This document shows, one piece after another, positions 1 through 11,195 of a stretch of DNA of 64,000 nucleotides (position 1 is the stretch's first letter; every line of letters starts with the position of its first letter). A program made the position numbers and the translations under genes. Where the stretch lies: assembly GCA_946699065.1 (NCBI GenBank), contig CAMPDV010000092.1, positions 372,001-436,000 on the forward strand, in the 5' to 3' direction. This stretch comes from Loxodes magnus (Eukaryota > Ciliophora > Karyorelictea > Loxodida > Loxodidae). Below the pieces are notes generated by a model that had not been told where the DNA came from, made no database searches, and saw only the letters and a list, made by a program, of their open reading frames with translations.

Positions 1-290
1 CTATTTCTTCTGCAATTTCAAGTTTATCCATCAGTCTCTTATTATCTTGCTTCAGCTTTATGACCTCTTCCTGGAGGTCTAAAACCATTTTAATCAATTA
101 ATCATAGCTTTTTTACTGTTCTGTGATTTCTAGACTTCTGAGAGGATAATATTTTTGGTTTATTTTTATGGTTTTATTAGAAGTGGGAGATTTAGTTATA
201 TGGGCTACCTTTTTGGTACCCTTTTCTTGAACATAGCCTCTATAAATGTCTTTAATTTCTGCTTTTTTATGGTGTCGTAAAAAACTTATT
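1..290 (-). pseudogene. Gag family 1 fragment cut by the window edge
   Basis: Read on the minus strand, positions 1-100 encode a coiled-coil stretch (VLDLQEEVIKLKQDNKRL) that matches the Gag-like ORF at 48.5 kb almost residue for residue. Positions 110-290 continue the upstream part of that ORF but in shifted frames, so this copy is decayed at its 5' side. It runs off the left edge of the window. No cysteine motif is visible in the part present. It is most likely the remains of a non-LTR retroelement ORF1. Confidence 0.6.
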
Positions 291-1419
291 TGAATCCTAA
301 CATAATTTTCAGATATACTTGCTTAAAAGCTAGATTTATACTTATTTCTTCTGCTCAGTTAATTTTTTTAGTCTGATGAATGGACATAGAAAACCAAAAC
401 AATGAATTTTGAATTCTCAAAAGTTAGCTGATAAAAAATAGTTTAATGACAGAAAATTGGCTTTATGAAATGCCTTAAAAAAGCTTTATATAATCACAAA
501 AAATGATTATATAAGAAGATTTACATAAACAACAATATTAAGAAAAGTTAAATTAAGTTAAGTTACGAAAAAATTGATGCAAAACTAAGCAAAAGAATTT
601 ATTTTCTAGAAATAAAGAATTATCAAAAGAAGAAAATAGAAAATAAATATAAAAATTGATGGTAATACTATTCTAAATATCACTTACTAAGACATTCTAA
701 AGAATGAAAGCAACTCAAGTACAATGAAGAGTAAATGACTGAAAAAATTTAAATAAACAATGTTTAATGAACAGTCTATGGAGATACTCAAAAGAAACAA
801 AGAAAATCCTTTGTATTAACCATCCATTTATAAAATGGTTATAAAAAAACCACGAAAAAAATGCCTCCTCAAATAGCCGGTTTAAAGCTTAGGGAACACA
901 AACTTTTACTTTACAATTAATTAAAATTAATTAATTAGTTTATAAAAAACTACATCTAGAGTTAATTTGAGATACTAGAAGAATTAAAAATAAACTTAAT
1001 TAACGTTACTATTTAAGCATCCTTAATTTAAAGTTCAAATAATTTCTTTTAAGTTTTTTAGCTAATTTAATTCTCTCCTTTAATAAATTAATTTCTTAAA
1101 TATTTAAACTTTAAAAAAAATTATGATAGTGTAAAAGTAATTTATTTAAAATTAAAATATATTTGACAATCGTTTGGAATTTTAGAATAAGTAAATACTT
1201 AAGTTATATTTGCACTCCTATCTAAAATTTTAATTTCTAACTTAAATATATTAATTTTAGCTTAAGAATTTATTTAAGCTAGGATTTTTATAAAGTTTTT
1301 AAATTTCTTATTATAATTTTTAATTTAAATAACTCAATTTAACTCATATATACCTAATAAAATTTTTGTTTGATATTATTTACTTTTATTTTCTAATAAA
1401 TTATAAAAATAAAAAAATG
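291..1419. other. AT-rich stretch, no gene seen
   Basis: Very AT-rich sequence with no motif, no paralogue elsewhere in the window and no structured repeat that I can support. Confidence 0.4.
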
Positions 1420-1720
1420 CTATTATAGATTCATAGCCCTTCAATAAGGTGCATCCCTTTAAAAAGTCAATTTTTAAGTCTCTTTAAATCCCTATATTCC
1501 CATAGCATTTTTTCTTCTAATTGCAGGCAAGGTTGCAGTTCCAATTCTCCAAAGCACAAGCCACCAACAGACGACTACCGGAAGATTTCCAACCCATCTT
1601 GAGGAGATTATTCTGGCCCAACAATTAGAAGGCTTACTTCTCAATCAGTTCATCTTTGGGAAATTCTTCTCGTAACCTTTAGATTCAAAATCCACCTATT
1701 TAAAATAAATTATATAAGTA
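1420..1720 (-). other. GC-richer island, possible short coding exon
   Basis: This 250-300 nt island is clearly richer in G and C than its surroundings. On the minus strand one frame has many G-starting codons and reads EEFPKDELIEKQAFQLLGQ, followed by LLKMGWKSSGSRLL, faintly like a G-patch, and then several cysteines. On the plus strand one frame is free even of TAA and TAG for about 60 codons. I cannot choose between a minus-strand exon, a plus-strand exon and a non-coding RNA. No ATG, splice site or stop anchors either reading. Confidence 0.25.
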
Positions 1721-2399
1721 ACTTAAAAGGAAATTTTTATTAAATATTATCAATTATAAAATAATCTAAATTTAAATAAATTACTACTGTAGATATACAT
1801 TTTAATTTATTATTTTAAATAAGGTAATTATTTTCATTTTATAAGTTTAAATTTAGCTCTTTTAGTATTATCTTTGGTTAATTAAAATTTGTTATAAGTA
1901 CTAAAATAATTTTAAATTATGGTTTCTCTATAGATTACGAAATTAAATATAAAAATGAAAAAGAAGCATATTTATTATCGATATAATAATATTTACCACG
2001 GAAAATAGAAAGGAGAGATAGGGAAAATTAGTTTAAACTAAACCCAAAACTAGTAACTTGTTGATTTAATCATGAAAGTGGTTAAATTATAGGTTATTAG
2101 TGAGTAAGTTTATTTAAACAGCGTTTAATTTCTCTATTGTAGCCATTTATCAAAATGTTCGAATAAGTCTCAATAGAGATTTTACTCTGATTGTCGATTC
2201 AATGAGAGATAAAAGAGATAATAATAAAAATAATTTAAGAATTACACAATAATTAATATTGATATATCTTAAAAATAAATAAAAGCGCTTAAATATGGAT
2301 TTATTTTGTGGAAGGAGGAATGCTAGAAGGTATAGGTCAAAATAAAGGGATCTGGCTATAAAAACTTTCAGAAGCGTGTTACTATTCTTATCAACTACC

Positions 2400-3130
2400 T
2401 TAAAAGGAAAAATAAAAATGGGTAGAAGACATTGAAACTCCACCAAAGAAATCAAAAAACTCATAAATTTGATAACAAAGAATAAGCCACTTTTGCCGAA
2501 AAATTTGGAACAACTGGACAGGAAGACTATAAAAAACATGATCCATCCTAGATGAAAGACAAAATATACATACTGATAATAAGAGTCCGAAAATTGGAAG
2601 AAGATCAGATGTTAAAAAAGAAGAAGTTAAAAACCAAATTGTAGATTAGCAAACTTACTTCGTCGAAAACATATGAACATCACAGAGCAGCGAATGAAAA
2701 GAGAAAGAGTTCAGACAATGGAAAACGACATCTGAATTTTTCAAGAACAAGATGAAAAAACTGGGTGAAGCAAGATTAGATTAATACAGATATTGATAGA
2801 AAACTGAAATAATTTCGAAAAAAAATCCTAATAAAACGGCTGTATTCCAATGGAGACAAAAAAATAATAAAAAAGTACAAATAAAGCCGAAAAAATCTAT
2901 AAAATAATCAGCATTTGCAAAAATCCATGGCATTTATGACGTAAATGTCTGTAGCAAGAGAAATTAAGAAGAAAAATCTGGAGATCGATCTGATATAAGA
3001 CAACGACTTTCTTTCCATCAAACTATTTGAAGATCTTACATATAAAGCAAGATAACTGGACTGAAGATTGAATACTATAAGAAAAAAGAGATCTTACAAA
3101 TTTTAAAAACTTTCCAAACTTCTAGCCTGA
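2400..3130 (+). pseudogene. Decayed retroelement Gag-like ORF
   Basis: This purine-rich stretch reads in shifting frames as a Lys/Glu/Gln-rich protein, with pieces such as EDIETPPKKSKNS and EWKEKEFRQWKTTSEF. Near 2916-2948 it holds the second half of a zinc knuckle (C-K-N-P-W-H-L-W-R-K-C, that is C-x4-H-x4-C), with the tryptophan in LWRK encoded by TGA. The first cysteine is missing and the frame changes on both sides. The layout of charged region then knuckle matches the Gag families elsewhere in the window, but the family is not certain. Confidence 0.4.
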
Positions 3131-4394
3131 AGTCAAACTTTATTTGAACTTAATTAATTATCTGATTTATCTTATATTTATGTTAAAATAATTAGAAATA
3201 TTTTAATGCAAATTTTTTAATTAAATTCTAGGGTTATTTAGCGTTTATTGATTTTATATTTTTTAAAAATTATCTTAGAAATTAAAAGTAATAAGAATGA
3301 AATTTTAAATTTTTTATTCTGTAAAAAGTTGGGAAACTTTTATTTATCTCAAAATAAACTAAAATTTTTAAAATATCAATAGTTAATTTAATAAATATTT
3401 GGAAGTTAAATAATTTAAACTAATCTTCTGCTTATCAAATTTTTACTAATTTCTGTTTTTTTTGATTTGTAATTATATTTATCCAAATTATTTTTGCTTT
3501 TAGCTTTTTTAAATTTATCAAAAAATAATTTTATAATTTTTAGATTTATTATTTTATTATAAAATTATATATATTTAAAAAATGCTAAATAGAAATATTT
3601 TGAATTCATAAAGAAACTTTTTTAAACAACTGCTTAGAGTTTCACTAATCATCATTTAACTTATTCTTAAATATTATTTTTAAATTAAATTAACCATAAA
3701 ATTAAAAAAAATTTAGTTAATTCAACGTAATTTCCATAATATATGAAATTGGTATTTTTTTATTAAAATTTATCAAGTGAAAATTTGATAGAAAATATAT
3801 ATTGAAATATTTTTTACGTTCATACTTCGTAAAATATTTTAAAATGGAAATAAATAGAAGATGAAAATAAAGAATAATTTTTTTAGTAATTTTATATCGA
3901 ATCTCTTTAAAAATTTTGGAATCTATGAATCTAGTTATCGTGTCTTAGAGATATACTGATATGACTAAATTAGAAAACATTTTTTTTTGAGGTATATTTA
4001 GAACTTAGCTTAACCTAAAAATATATAGGAAGATAAATAAATGAAATTCAACCTATTTTATAAAAGAGATTTTTTTAATTTAACAAGCTAATTTTTTAAG
4101 CTTTAAAATTTTTTTATAGAGAGAAATATCTAAATACAAGTTGAGATCAACAAACGAATACTATTTTCTCAAAGATAAATATAAATTTTAAAAATATATC
4201 TCCTATTATTAAAATTGTCCAAAAATGAATAAAAATAAAATTTAAAATTATGATTTGTTCGTAAAATAATTTGATTAAAGAAGTATCTTAAAGCATTCTA
4301 TTTTATTTTACTTTTAATAAACTTCTTCTTAAACGTATGCCTTTTTTAAATTATTTGACAAAAAAAACAAACTTTTTATTTAAATTTAAAAGTC
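3131..4394. other. AT-rich stretch, no gene seen
   Basis: Long A/T runs with no recognisable motif in either strand. Confidence 0.4.
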
Positions 4395-4797
4395 ATGAAG
4401 TAAGTGTAAATGAAAGAATGGCAGAAGCAAGGCTATGAAATATCTGATTATAAATTATCTTTAATGAATCTTAAAATAAATCCAAGTTTTGATATGAACA
4501 TATATAGAAGATTATCCAAACATTAAAGGAATTTTAAATTTATGGTTAAAAAATTTAATTGATTCAAGTAAAATCATATTTGATGCTCAAGAAACAGAAT
4601 TTTACATTAAAAGATCTAAAAAAAGAAAAACGGATGCAAATTGTAATTTAAATAAAAATGTGAAAATAAAAATTGAGAAAGCAAATTTAAAAATATAAAT
4701 TTTTTATAAAATCATTTTTATAGTATAAAAACTTATAATAAAAGTTTTAAGAAAAAGATTAATGCAAAATTTTCATCAAAGCTTACGTTTTTTTTGA
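4395..4797 (+). CDS. Hypothetical small protein with one tiny intron
   Basis: I do not recognise this family. From ATG 4395 the frame reads MKQVQMKEWQKQGYEISDY and then appears to shift. Removing 4486-4507, a 22-nt GT...AG segment, restores one continuous frame through NPKDYPNIKGILNLWLKN and IIFDAQETEFYIKRSKKRKT to TGA 4795-4797, giving 126 aa. ATG 4410 in the same frame is an alternative start. The C-terminal third is very AT-rich, so a TAA near 4696 could be the true end if TAA can terminate. The 3' end overlaps, tail to tail, the truncated RBR paralogue on the other strand. The case rests on the intron restoring the frame and on protein-like composition. Confidence 0.4.
4486..4507 (+). other. 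Putative 22-nt intron
   Basis: It starts GTTTTG and ends TATAG. Its length leaves remainder 1 modulo 3, exactly what is needed to join the two protein-like frames on either side. It is a little longer than the 16- and 20-nt introns in the RBR and DHHC genes. Confidence 0.4.
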
Positions 4798-5084
4798 ATC
4801 GTTTCAACATTTTACTTAGAAAGAAGACAAGAGATAATCGAGAAATCAGTTGCATTGTTATTCCATGGTACTTTTTCGATTGGATAGCTACAAATAGGAC
4901 AAACTAGATCTTCTACTTGAAAATTTCCAATTTCAACTAGTGAATTCAATCATGCACTTATACAAACCTTGCAAATTTTATGATCACAATTTAGTGTAAT
5001 GGAATCTTCAATTCCAAGATACGTCGCACAAATTGGACATTCAAATTTAAATTTATTTTTCATAATTTCTTGTTACAGATTCAT
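4776..5084 (-). CDS. RING-finger protein, truncated paralogue of the RBR gene
   Basis: 102 aa from ATG 5084 to TGA 4776. After a short lead (MNLQQEIMKNKFKFECPIC) it holds one RING of the RBR RING1 type: CPIC, then LNCDHKICKVC, then LVCPIC. It aligns through its whole length with the first RING of the RBR gene at 8.7-10.8 kb, sharing VEDLVCP and the IEK/LEK stretch. Here the zinc-binding His (C-D-H-K-I-C) is present, whereas the larger paralogue has Asp there. In-frame TAA (Q) and TGA (W in SAWLNSL) follow the reassigned code. It stops soon after RING1, so it lacks IBR and RING2. A 5' splice-like GTAAG lies just before the stop, so a further exon cannot be excluded. It could work as a free-standing RING E2-binding module or be a relic. 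Confidence 0.65.
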
Positions 5085-6049
5085 TTACTTTCTAATTTTT
5101 ATTTTAAAAATTTTATTTAAAAATTTTATATTAAAATAAAAATCTAATAATAAATATTATTTTTTGCTTTTAGATTTTTTTATTATAATATTTTAAAGTT
5201 AATTGTTTTTTCTGTAAATTTTAAGTGACTAATATAAACTAAAAAAAGGCAAAGATTGGCAAAAATTAATATTTTAGCTATCTTTTTTCAAATTTATTTT
5301 ATGATTAATATTTGAATTTAAGATAGTTTTAATTACTTTTCATAGATTTAATTTTTGTGATTTCTAATTTTTAAAACATTTAATGCTAGAATAGTTTTAA
5401 TCAAAGTTTATAGATTATCTTAATATATTTATTATTTCTTCTAGTTATCTTTTATGCTAAGGAATAGTCTTAGTCCTTATATAGGCTAGAATAAAATTAA
5501 AATATCTGCCAAATTTTTTATTTTTTTTAATATAAATAAAAGAATAAAATCTGGTTTTTTACTTCTCATTTATCAAATGAAGATTCAAATGTGGTGAAAT
5601 TTAAAATATTGCTTTAATTTCTACTTTTTTTAATTATTGATGCTGATAGTTTTAAAATAGATAAGATTTTATAATTAAACTTCATAAATATCTTTAAAAT
5701 AAAATATCACCATTTATTATTTAATTAATTAAAATCAGCAATCTAAACTAGAAATTATATCATTTTTAAGTTATAGCAAAAAATTATACAAATAAAAATA
5801 CAAGATTAAATGTTTGACGTTTTTGGAGGTATTTCAACCTCTTTCCGGTCACTCTCTTTATTTGTTCTAGAAGCTAAATATATAAATTTGAATCTCGCTA
5901 TAACTCTTCTCCTTGCTATGAATAATTCCCTGGAGTTGTACTTTCGCCTAAATAATTATTGGTATCTTTATCTTGTATATTTTTACGAATTTGTTGCAAA
6001 ACAATATTTCTCTTTTTAATTTTAGTAATAATAATAATAAAATTAAGTT
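5085..6049. other. AT-rich stretch, no gene seen
   Basis: No motif is found. It does not resemble the Q-rich linker that precedes RING1 in the larger RBR gene, which supports the view that the 4.8-5.1 kb gene is a partial copy. Confidence 0.4.
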
Positions 6050-6970
6050 TGGTAATCTTGGAGGAATTTCATCTTTTCCTGCCGATCACCGGATTGATCC
6101 GGGATTTAGCAAAAAAGTTTAAAAATTTGATCTCCTCTCTCTCACTTGGTCATATTGTCTTCGGTTTCATCTTCCATTCTGTTCTTATTTCTTTCTGTAG
6201 ATCTTGCCAAGCTCATTCATATAAAGTCTTTCTCTAGTTCTTCTCTATTACAGTTGATGTTTTTTCCTTTGTTGCGCTTGTAATTTTCTTTACTTTGTTC
6301 AGTATTAATTCTTGAAACTTAGGAATTTCTTGCATCTTTTTCATAAATGTTCTCCCGAATTAAAATAATAACTTTTTCTGATTTCTTTAAGGTTTTCTTG
6401 TGGTTTCCTTCTCAATCACCATTAGATCACTTCTTTGCTCATTTTACTCTATCTTTTGTTGCAGTTTCTCTTCTATTCTTTAAGTCTATTGTCCAGTTCT
6501 GTCTATTTCTGAAGGTAATTTTGGGATTTGTTACTCGGATTTTTTGATATATTCCAAAAACCGCTTAGTTCTCTTTCCTAGGACATGAGTCTTGATTCAA
6601 TTCCTTTTGCTAGGTTAAACTGTTGCATTAGCTTCTCATTGTCCTTCTTTAGCTTCTTGATCTCTTCCTGTAGATTTAGTACCACTTTGATGAGCTATTC
6701 CATGATCATCTGGCCAGAAAGATTAAATTCTGATACCTCCTGGTGCAAAACAGACTTCGCTTGCTTTCTGGGCTTCTTCTGAGACGTTGGGATGATTTCA
6801 TGGGTGACTTTCTTAGGTTACTTATGTTCTCAATGACCCACGTTCCGGATTATTAAGAAAAATGTTAGGGTTAAGTAAAAGAAGATTGACTGAGAGTGGC
6901 TTCTGGTTTCCTCTCTTCCTTGGAGATTATGTAGAAACCTTATCTGAAGCTTTTCCATTTCTTTTAAATT
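6050..6970 (-). pseudogene. Gag family 1 pseudogene
   Basis: Minus-strand copy of the Gag-like ORF seen intact at 48.5 kb. Recognisable pieces in order are the 5' leader (GFY region, frame broken), the KSVLHQEVSEFN segment, the LIKVVLNLQEEIKKLKKDNEK coiled coil, ESRLMSQEREL, a knuckle and a basic Q/K/R tail. The knuckle has lost two cysteines (SYYF-NSGEH-LWKRC), and the leader and the region before the knuckle are out of frame, so the gene is dead. Beyond its 3' end two short hairpins are kept near 6070-6110 (see findings). Confidence 0.7.
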
Positions 6971-6999
6971 TAGTTTTTACTTATTTCTTCTTTTTGTTT

Positions 7000-7345
7000 T
7001 TCAACTTCTTCAAGTAATCACAGTACTTTTATTTGATGTTTTGAAATTTCTAATTTTTCAATAGATACGTTTAAGAATTTCAATAATGATATCTTTTTGC
7101 TTCTTATTTAGGTTTAAATTTTTAGTTATTTTCTTCTTCGATTACTATTTGATTATTTCCTTATTCTTTTAGTTCCTTTTAACGTTACAATTTTTGCTAA
7201 TTTCTTCTATTTTTTGTATTTTATTTTCTAATTCTTTCAACTTCTTTTGCTAAATTACGATTAATTTTTCTAGTCTTTATGAAATATTTCAAAATGCGTT
7301 AAGGTCTCTTTCTTAGGTTTTGAGTCTCAATTCTATTTTCTTTAT
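7000..7345 (-). pseudogene. Older Gag family 1 fragment
   Basis: The minus strand reads RLKTQERDLNAFWNIS, the counterpart of ESRLMSQERELSAFWNIS in the intact copy, then a long Lys/Glu coil. Next comes a knuckle-like stretch in which the cysteine and histidine positions have become Y, W, Y and N (KRYHYWNSQTYLLKN), followed by the conserved KFQNIK. It lies directly upstream of another family 1 pseudogene on the same strand and is more diverged, so two insertions of different age are likely. Confidence 0.5.
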
Positions 7346-7423
7346 TTTTTCTGGTTTTTTTATTAATTTTTTATTATATACATTAAAAAATAGAAAATTT
7401 CTGCTAAAAAGTCTCTTCTAAAC

Positions 7424-8094
7424 ATGATTCATTCCAATCAAATTATCAAATATACTATAAATACTAAAAAATATACAATAGGAGAAATTAAACTTTTAAG
7501 AATATATAGGAACTTGAAGAAAAAATTCTATAATAGTTGTCTTACTCATAAAAATAAAAAAATGAAAATAAGTACTTAGCAATTATCAGAATCTAAAAAT
7601 TAGAAATATAGTTTAACCAATTCGCAGAGATTACCGAAAGTATATTTCTTTAAATTATGCAGATGAATGATCCTAAGAATGTAGAATCTTAAGATCAACC
7701 AGAAAAAATTTCTTTATGTAAGAGAAAAAAATGCTGATATTACAGGAGATTTGGACATGCGCTGAGATACTGCTGATATTTCAAATGAAAGCAATAACAA
7801 GAAAATTTAAAATTAAGATAATCTTTTAGTAACTTATATTGCCTTCTAGAAGGGCTATTAGCAGAAAAAAAGTACAAAGACAATGAAACCTTGATGGACC
7901 TTGTTCTTGCTCAGCAAATAAGAAATTATAATATAATTGGAACTGAACTCGACTGAAATAAGATATTTTTAATAAAATAAGTTAACATAGTACATCCAGA
8001 TATGTATTAAAGGAAGTTGATCATGAAGAAAACTGTAAATGAAATTTTCACAAAAATAATAAAATTTACAGTGATAAAACTGATTGAAAGGTGA
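7424..8094 (+). pseudogene. Gag-like zinc-knuckle remnant
   Basis: An ATG at 7424 opens a basic stretch (MIHSNQIIKYTINTKKYTIG), but by frame arithmetic the knuckle and everything after it lie in another frame. The knuckle is K-C-W-Y-Y-R-R-F-G-H-A-L-R-Y-C: cysteine 1, histidine and cysteine 4 are in place and the second cysteine is replaced by tyrosine. Downstream one frame reads LEGLLAEKKYKDNETLMDLV and ends at TGA 8092. Several tryptophans are TGA. It is probably a decayed retroelement ORF1, not closely matched to the other families here. Confidence 0.4.
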
Positions 8095-8400
8095 AATCAC
8101 TATAATTCATATTTATTATTATCTTTCTTTAACTTTTCGAACCTTCTTGGAGATTTGGCACTACTTTAATAAGCTAATTATAGCTTTTTCACTGACCTGT
8201 GGTGAGATTCGAACTTTTGAGCTCATAATTCTTTTAGACCATTTTAAGACTTTTCTTCAGAAGTGGAAGATTCGAATCAATGGGCCACCTTTTTGATACT
8301 CTTTTCCTGTTCCAATTCTCGATAGTATGTTGCTAATTCCTGCTTTTTTGGAACTACGAAATATCCTGATCTGAATTAGAACATTTTTAATGTTACAAAA
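8095..8400 (-). pseudogene. Gag family 1 fragment
   Basis: Minus-strand sequence shows the counterpart of SGQMSMEQLIKVV and the following coil, heavily substituted. At DNA level it also matches the fragment at 110-290, sharing for example the stretch around the words GGGCYACCTTTTTGRTAC. It encodes nothing intact. Confidence 0.45.
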
Positions 8401-8734
8401 TAAACTTAAGAAAATCGAAGATATAAAATAATAGGTGATAAAATCTTTATCAACTAAAGATTAAGCAGCTGTTTTATAAATATTATTATTATTTCTCATT
8501 TTTCAATGTAATAGCAATAAAAATAGATAAATTAAATTTTAATAGTAACAATTTTATAATTAATAAATACTCTTCAAGCTTCTATGCTTTATTATTTTAG
8601 AAACATATACATTTTTTTCCAATCAAGTATTTTCCTTTATACTTGTAAACTTTCATCATTATTTTAACATTTTTTATTTTTTTAATTAAATACAAATATC
8701 ATAAGAAAATATGTTTACGTTTTATTTAGTTTTT

Positions 8735-10808
8735 TCAGCTCTTGATTCCTCTTTTATAATTCATTTGATCTATTAGTTAACTTGAAGTCAATTATCTCAG
8801 AATATTAATTTCTAGAGAGGATTTGCAACCAAAGCATTTATTTTCTTGCTAAGAAAACTTTTGCTATTAGAAATTGCCTTCTAAAAATTAATGGAGGCAA
8901 TCTTAGCAATATCATCTATTACAACAAATTAATTTATGACATAAAACTTAATGTTTAGGTATATTGCATCTAGCACATTTTTACTAAGGCTCATTTGGAT
9001 TTTCTATAGCATACATTTTATTTCTTAGCATAATATCTTTGAATGCGAAACTATTACAAATCATACATTCTGTATAATAACTTACTTTTATCAATAATTG
9101 TATTTAAAAAGCATTCCTCACATTTTTCAATATTACACTTGCAGTTAGTTTTATGAAACTCGTTTTATTTTCTATAACATTTACAAACAGGACAAATTTT
9201 CTTTACTAAATTCATTTCACTTTTATCAAATCGTCAATCAAATTTGGAACCTTAAGGTGGATCGCATAATGAACCCTTTTATAAGCAAGCTTGGCAACTT
9301 CATTCAAATTTTAATCCTTCAATATTTGCACTATAAAAATCACAATCAATCTTATGGTAATAATTAGAATGCACCTTAATTGGTTCTCTAAGAGAAGAAC
9401 AGCAAAATAGCCATTCTTTATGGCAATTAAAACAAGTAACGGCCATACGATTCAAATTTTTAGTCATTCAGTTTTAGCACCCAGGACATTTTCTTATATC
9501 CATACCATTATTATGTATTTCTCTTAATGCTTCTTCTAAATTACACATTCCTTTATGAGGTTTTTTGAAACAAGTACAACAAAAATCATATTCACACATT
9601 GGACATTTAGCATTTTTAAAATCTTCAGCTAACATTCTGCACTAACATTTAGATGGGTTTGGACATTGAATCATTTCTTTAATGCTTTCCATTCTTCATT
9701 TCTCTATTTTTTCGACTTGATCTTTTCTTAAATGTGATTGAATAATATTGAAATCAGATACATTTGGATTGTAAGGATCTTTTTCAAGCGGCTATGAGCA
9801 ATGAGGACAAACTAAATCTTCAACTGTAAATTTGGCTTGATTAATCAATTATCCAAGCCAGGCAGTTAAACATTAATGGCATACTTTATCATTACAATTT
9901 AATGTGCAGCAACATTCTTCTAAATCTAGTTCTTCTCCGCAAACAGGACATAAAAACTTTGGTCTCACTCCTTAGCTTTAATCTTCCGCTTACATTTTTC
10001 TTATTATTTCTTAATTCAATTTTTCAATTTCTGATTGCGAAGCACTTTGATTTTTATTTCCTTAGTTTTATAATAATTAGGATTCATAATTAACTTAGTT
10101 TTAATATTGCTACTAAGGAACTTAATAAGTATTTTTTTAAAGCTTCTCATTATTTTAATTAAGCTACGTAGATTAACTATTATTATAAAATGCATACAGT
10201 ATCTAATTAATTTAAGAATTAAAAAATTAGTAAGTATTTTCAATCTTATTAAAAATTTCCTGAAAAAACTATTATAACTAAGTAAAGTCATTATATTAAA
10301 GTAAAAATTCTAGTTACTAGTTATATTCTTATTAATTACTTTAGTTACTTTATCTCAATTAGCTCAGTATTATTATTTTGTTATATATTTAATCATTTTT
10401 ATTAATACAATTTTTTATTTCGTTTATAAAGTTTCCTGATTGTTATTATGCGAATAAAATTGCAGCTGACTATATATTTTATATTAAATTGCTATTTATT
10501 TAGTAAATATCTTTAAGTTACCTTTTAAGGTTTTCATTTTAGGAAGATATATATTAGAGCGTTGTTCCGATCTTCATGCTTATTTCGTATTATTTTTAGA
10601 AAGAATCTTGAATAATCTAGTTAGTCTGAAGAGCGTTTGGATTAACAAAAAAGGATAGAGAATCATAAGTACATCTTAAAAATCCTTCTTTTTTAAAGTT
10701 TTTTTTAAGACACTCCAAACATCTCTAATGACCACAAGGAAGTATTTTAGGAATATAATCAATAGTATCGAAAGGTTTACCACATTAGCAAAGTGTTTAT
10801 TATTACAT
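8735..10808 (-). CDS. RING + RING-IBR-RING (RBR) E3 ubiquitin-ligase-like protein
   Basis: 685 aa after removing one 16-nt intron (9070-9085). ATG 10808 is in frame with the RBR core (813 nt apart) and the frame ends at TGA 8735. Residues 7-50 form an N-terminal RING-like finger (CQCG, LPCGHQRCLECL). A Q/N-rich linker runs to about 285. RING1 starts at CPVC (287) but has Asp in place of the usual His (LNCNDKVCHQC). The IBR follows (CPNPSKCQC ... CPMCEYDFCC), then RING2 from CPGC at 441-444. RBR ligases pass ubiquitin from E2 to a RING2 cysteine and then to substrate. Here the residue at the catalytic cysteine position, judged by spacing to Parkin C431, is Arg 454. Two or three more C-x2-C clusters and a final RING-like module (CCNRWYCQDC) follow. 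Ligase chemistry is therefore doubtful, and it may act as a scaffold or E2 binder. Substrate is unknown. Confidence 0.8.
9070..9085 (-). other. 16-nt intron in the RBR gene
   Basis: On the minus strand it runs GTAAGTTATTATACAG. Its removal joins INTIIDK to the next cysteine cluster (CMICNSF) in frame. Without removal the cysteine pattern is lost. Confidence 0.7.
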
Positions 10809-11195
10809 TTTTAAACACAAGTAATAATCTTAATGATGTTTAGCGCATAATCAGAAAGTTATTATATAATTTAGTTTTAATTTCTAAAAATTAAAGTTTA
10901 AAATAAGATTTTAAATACATACTTAATATAATTAATAGATTGGCTATATGTTTATTTTAAGATCATTAAAATTAGTGTTTTGTCCCCAATTTTTTTTAAT
11001 TTTTAAATTAAGAAATGAAATAGAATTCAATTTCTTCTAGACAATATTTTAATTAGCTTAGAAATTATTAGATAGATTAATAGTTTAATAAGAGTTTTTT
11101 CATTTTATAATCGATTATCTAAATTTTTTATATCGAAGGTAAAATTAAGGGATAATTAAAGTTTCACTTAATAATCTTTTTTGTACTATAAAAAA

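Noticed and set aside
10016..10291. A 91-codon standard-code ORF starting MNPNYYKTKE or just upstream
   Set aside because: It is a shadow of the Q/N-rich linker of the RBR gene; the RBR frame is fixed by its cysteine pattern and by ATG 10808.
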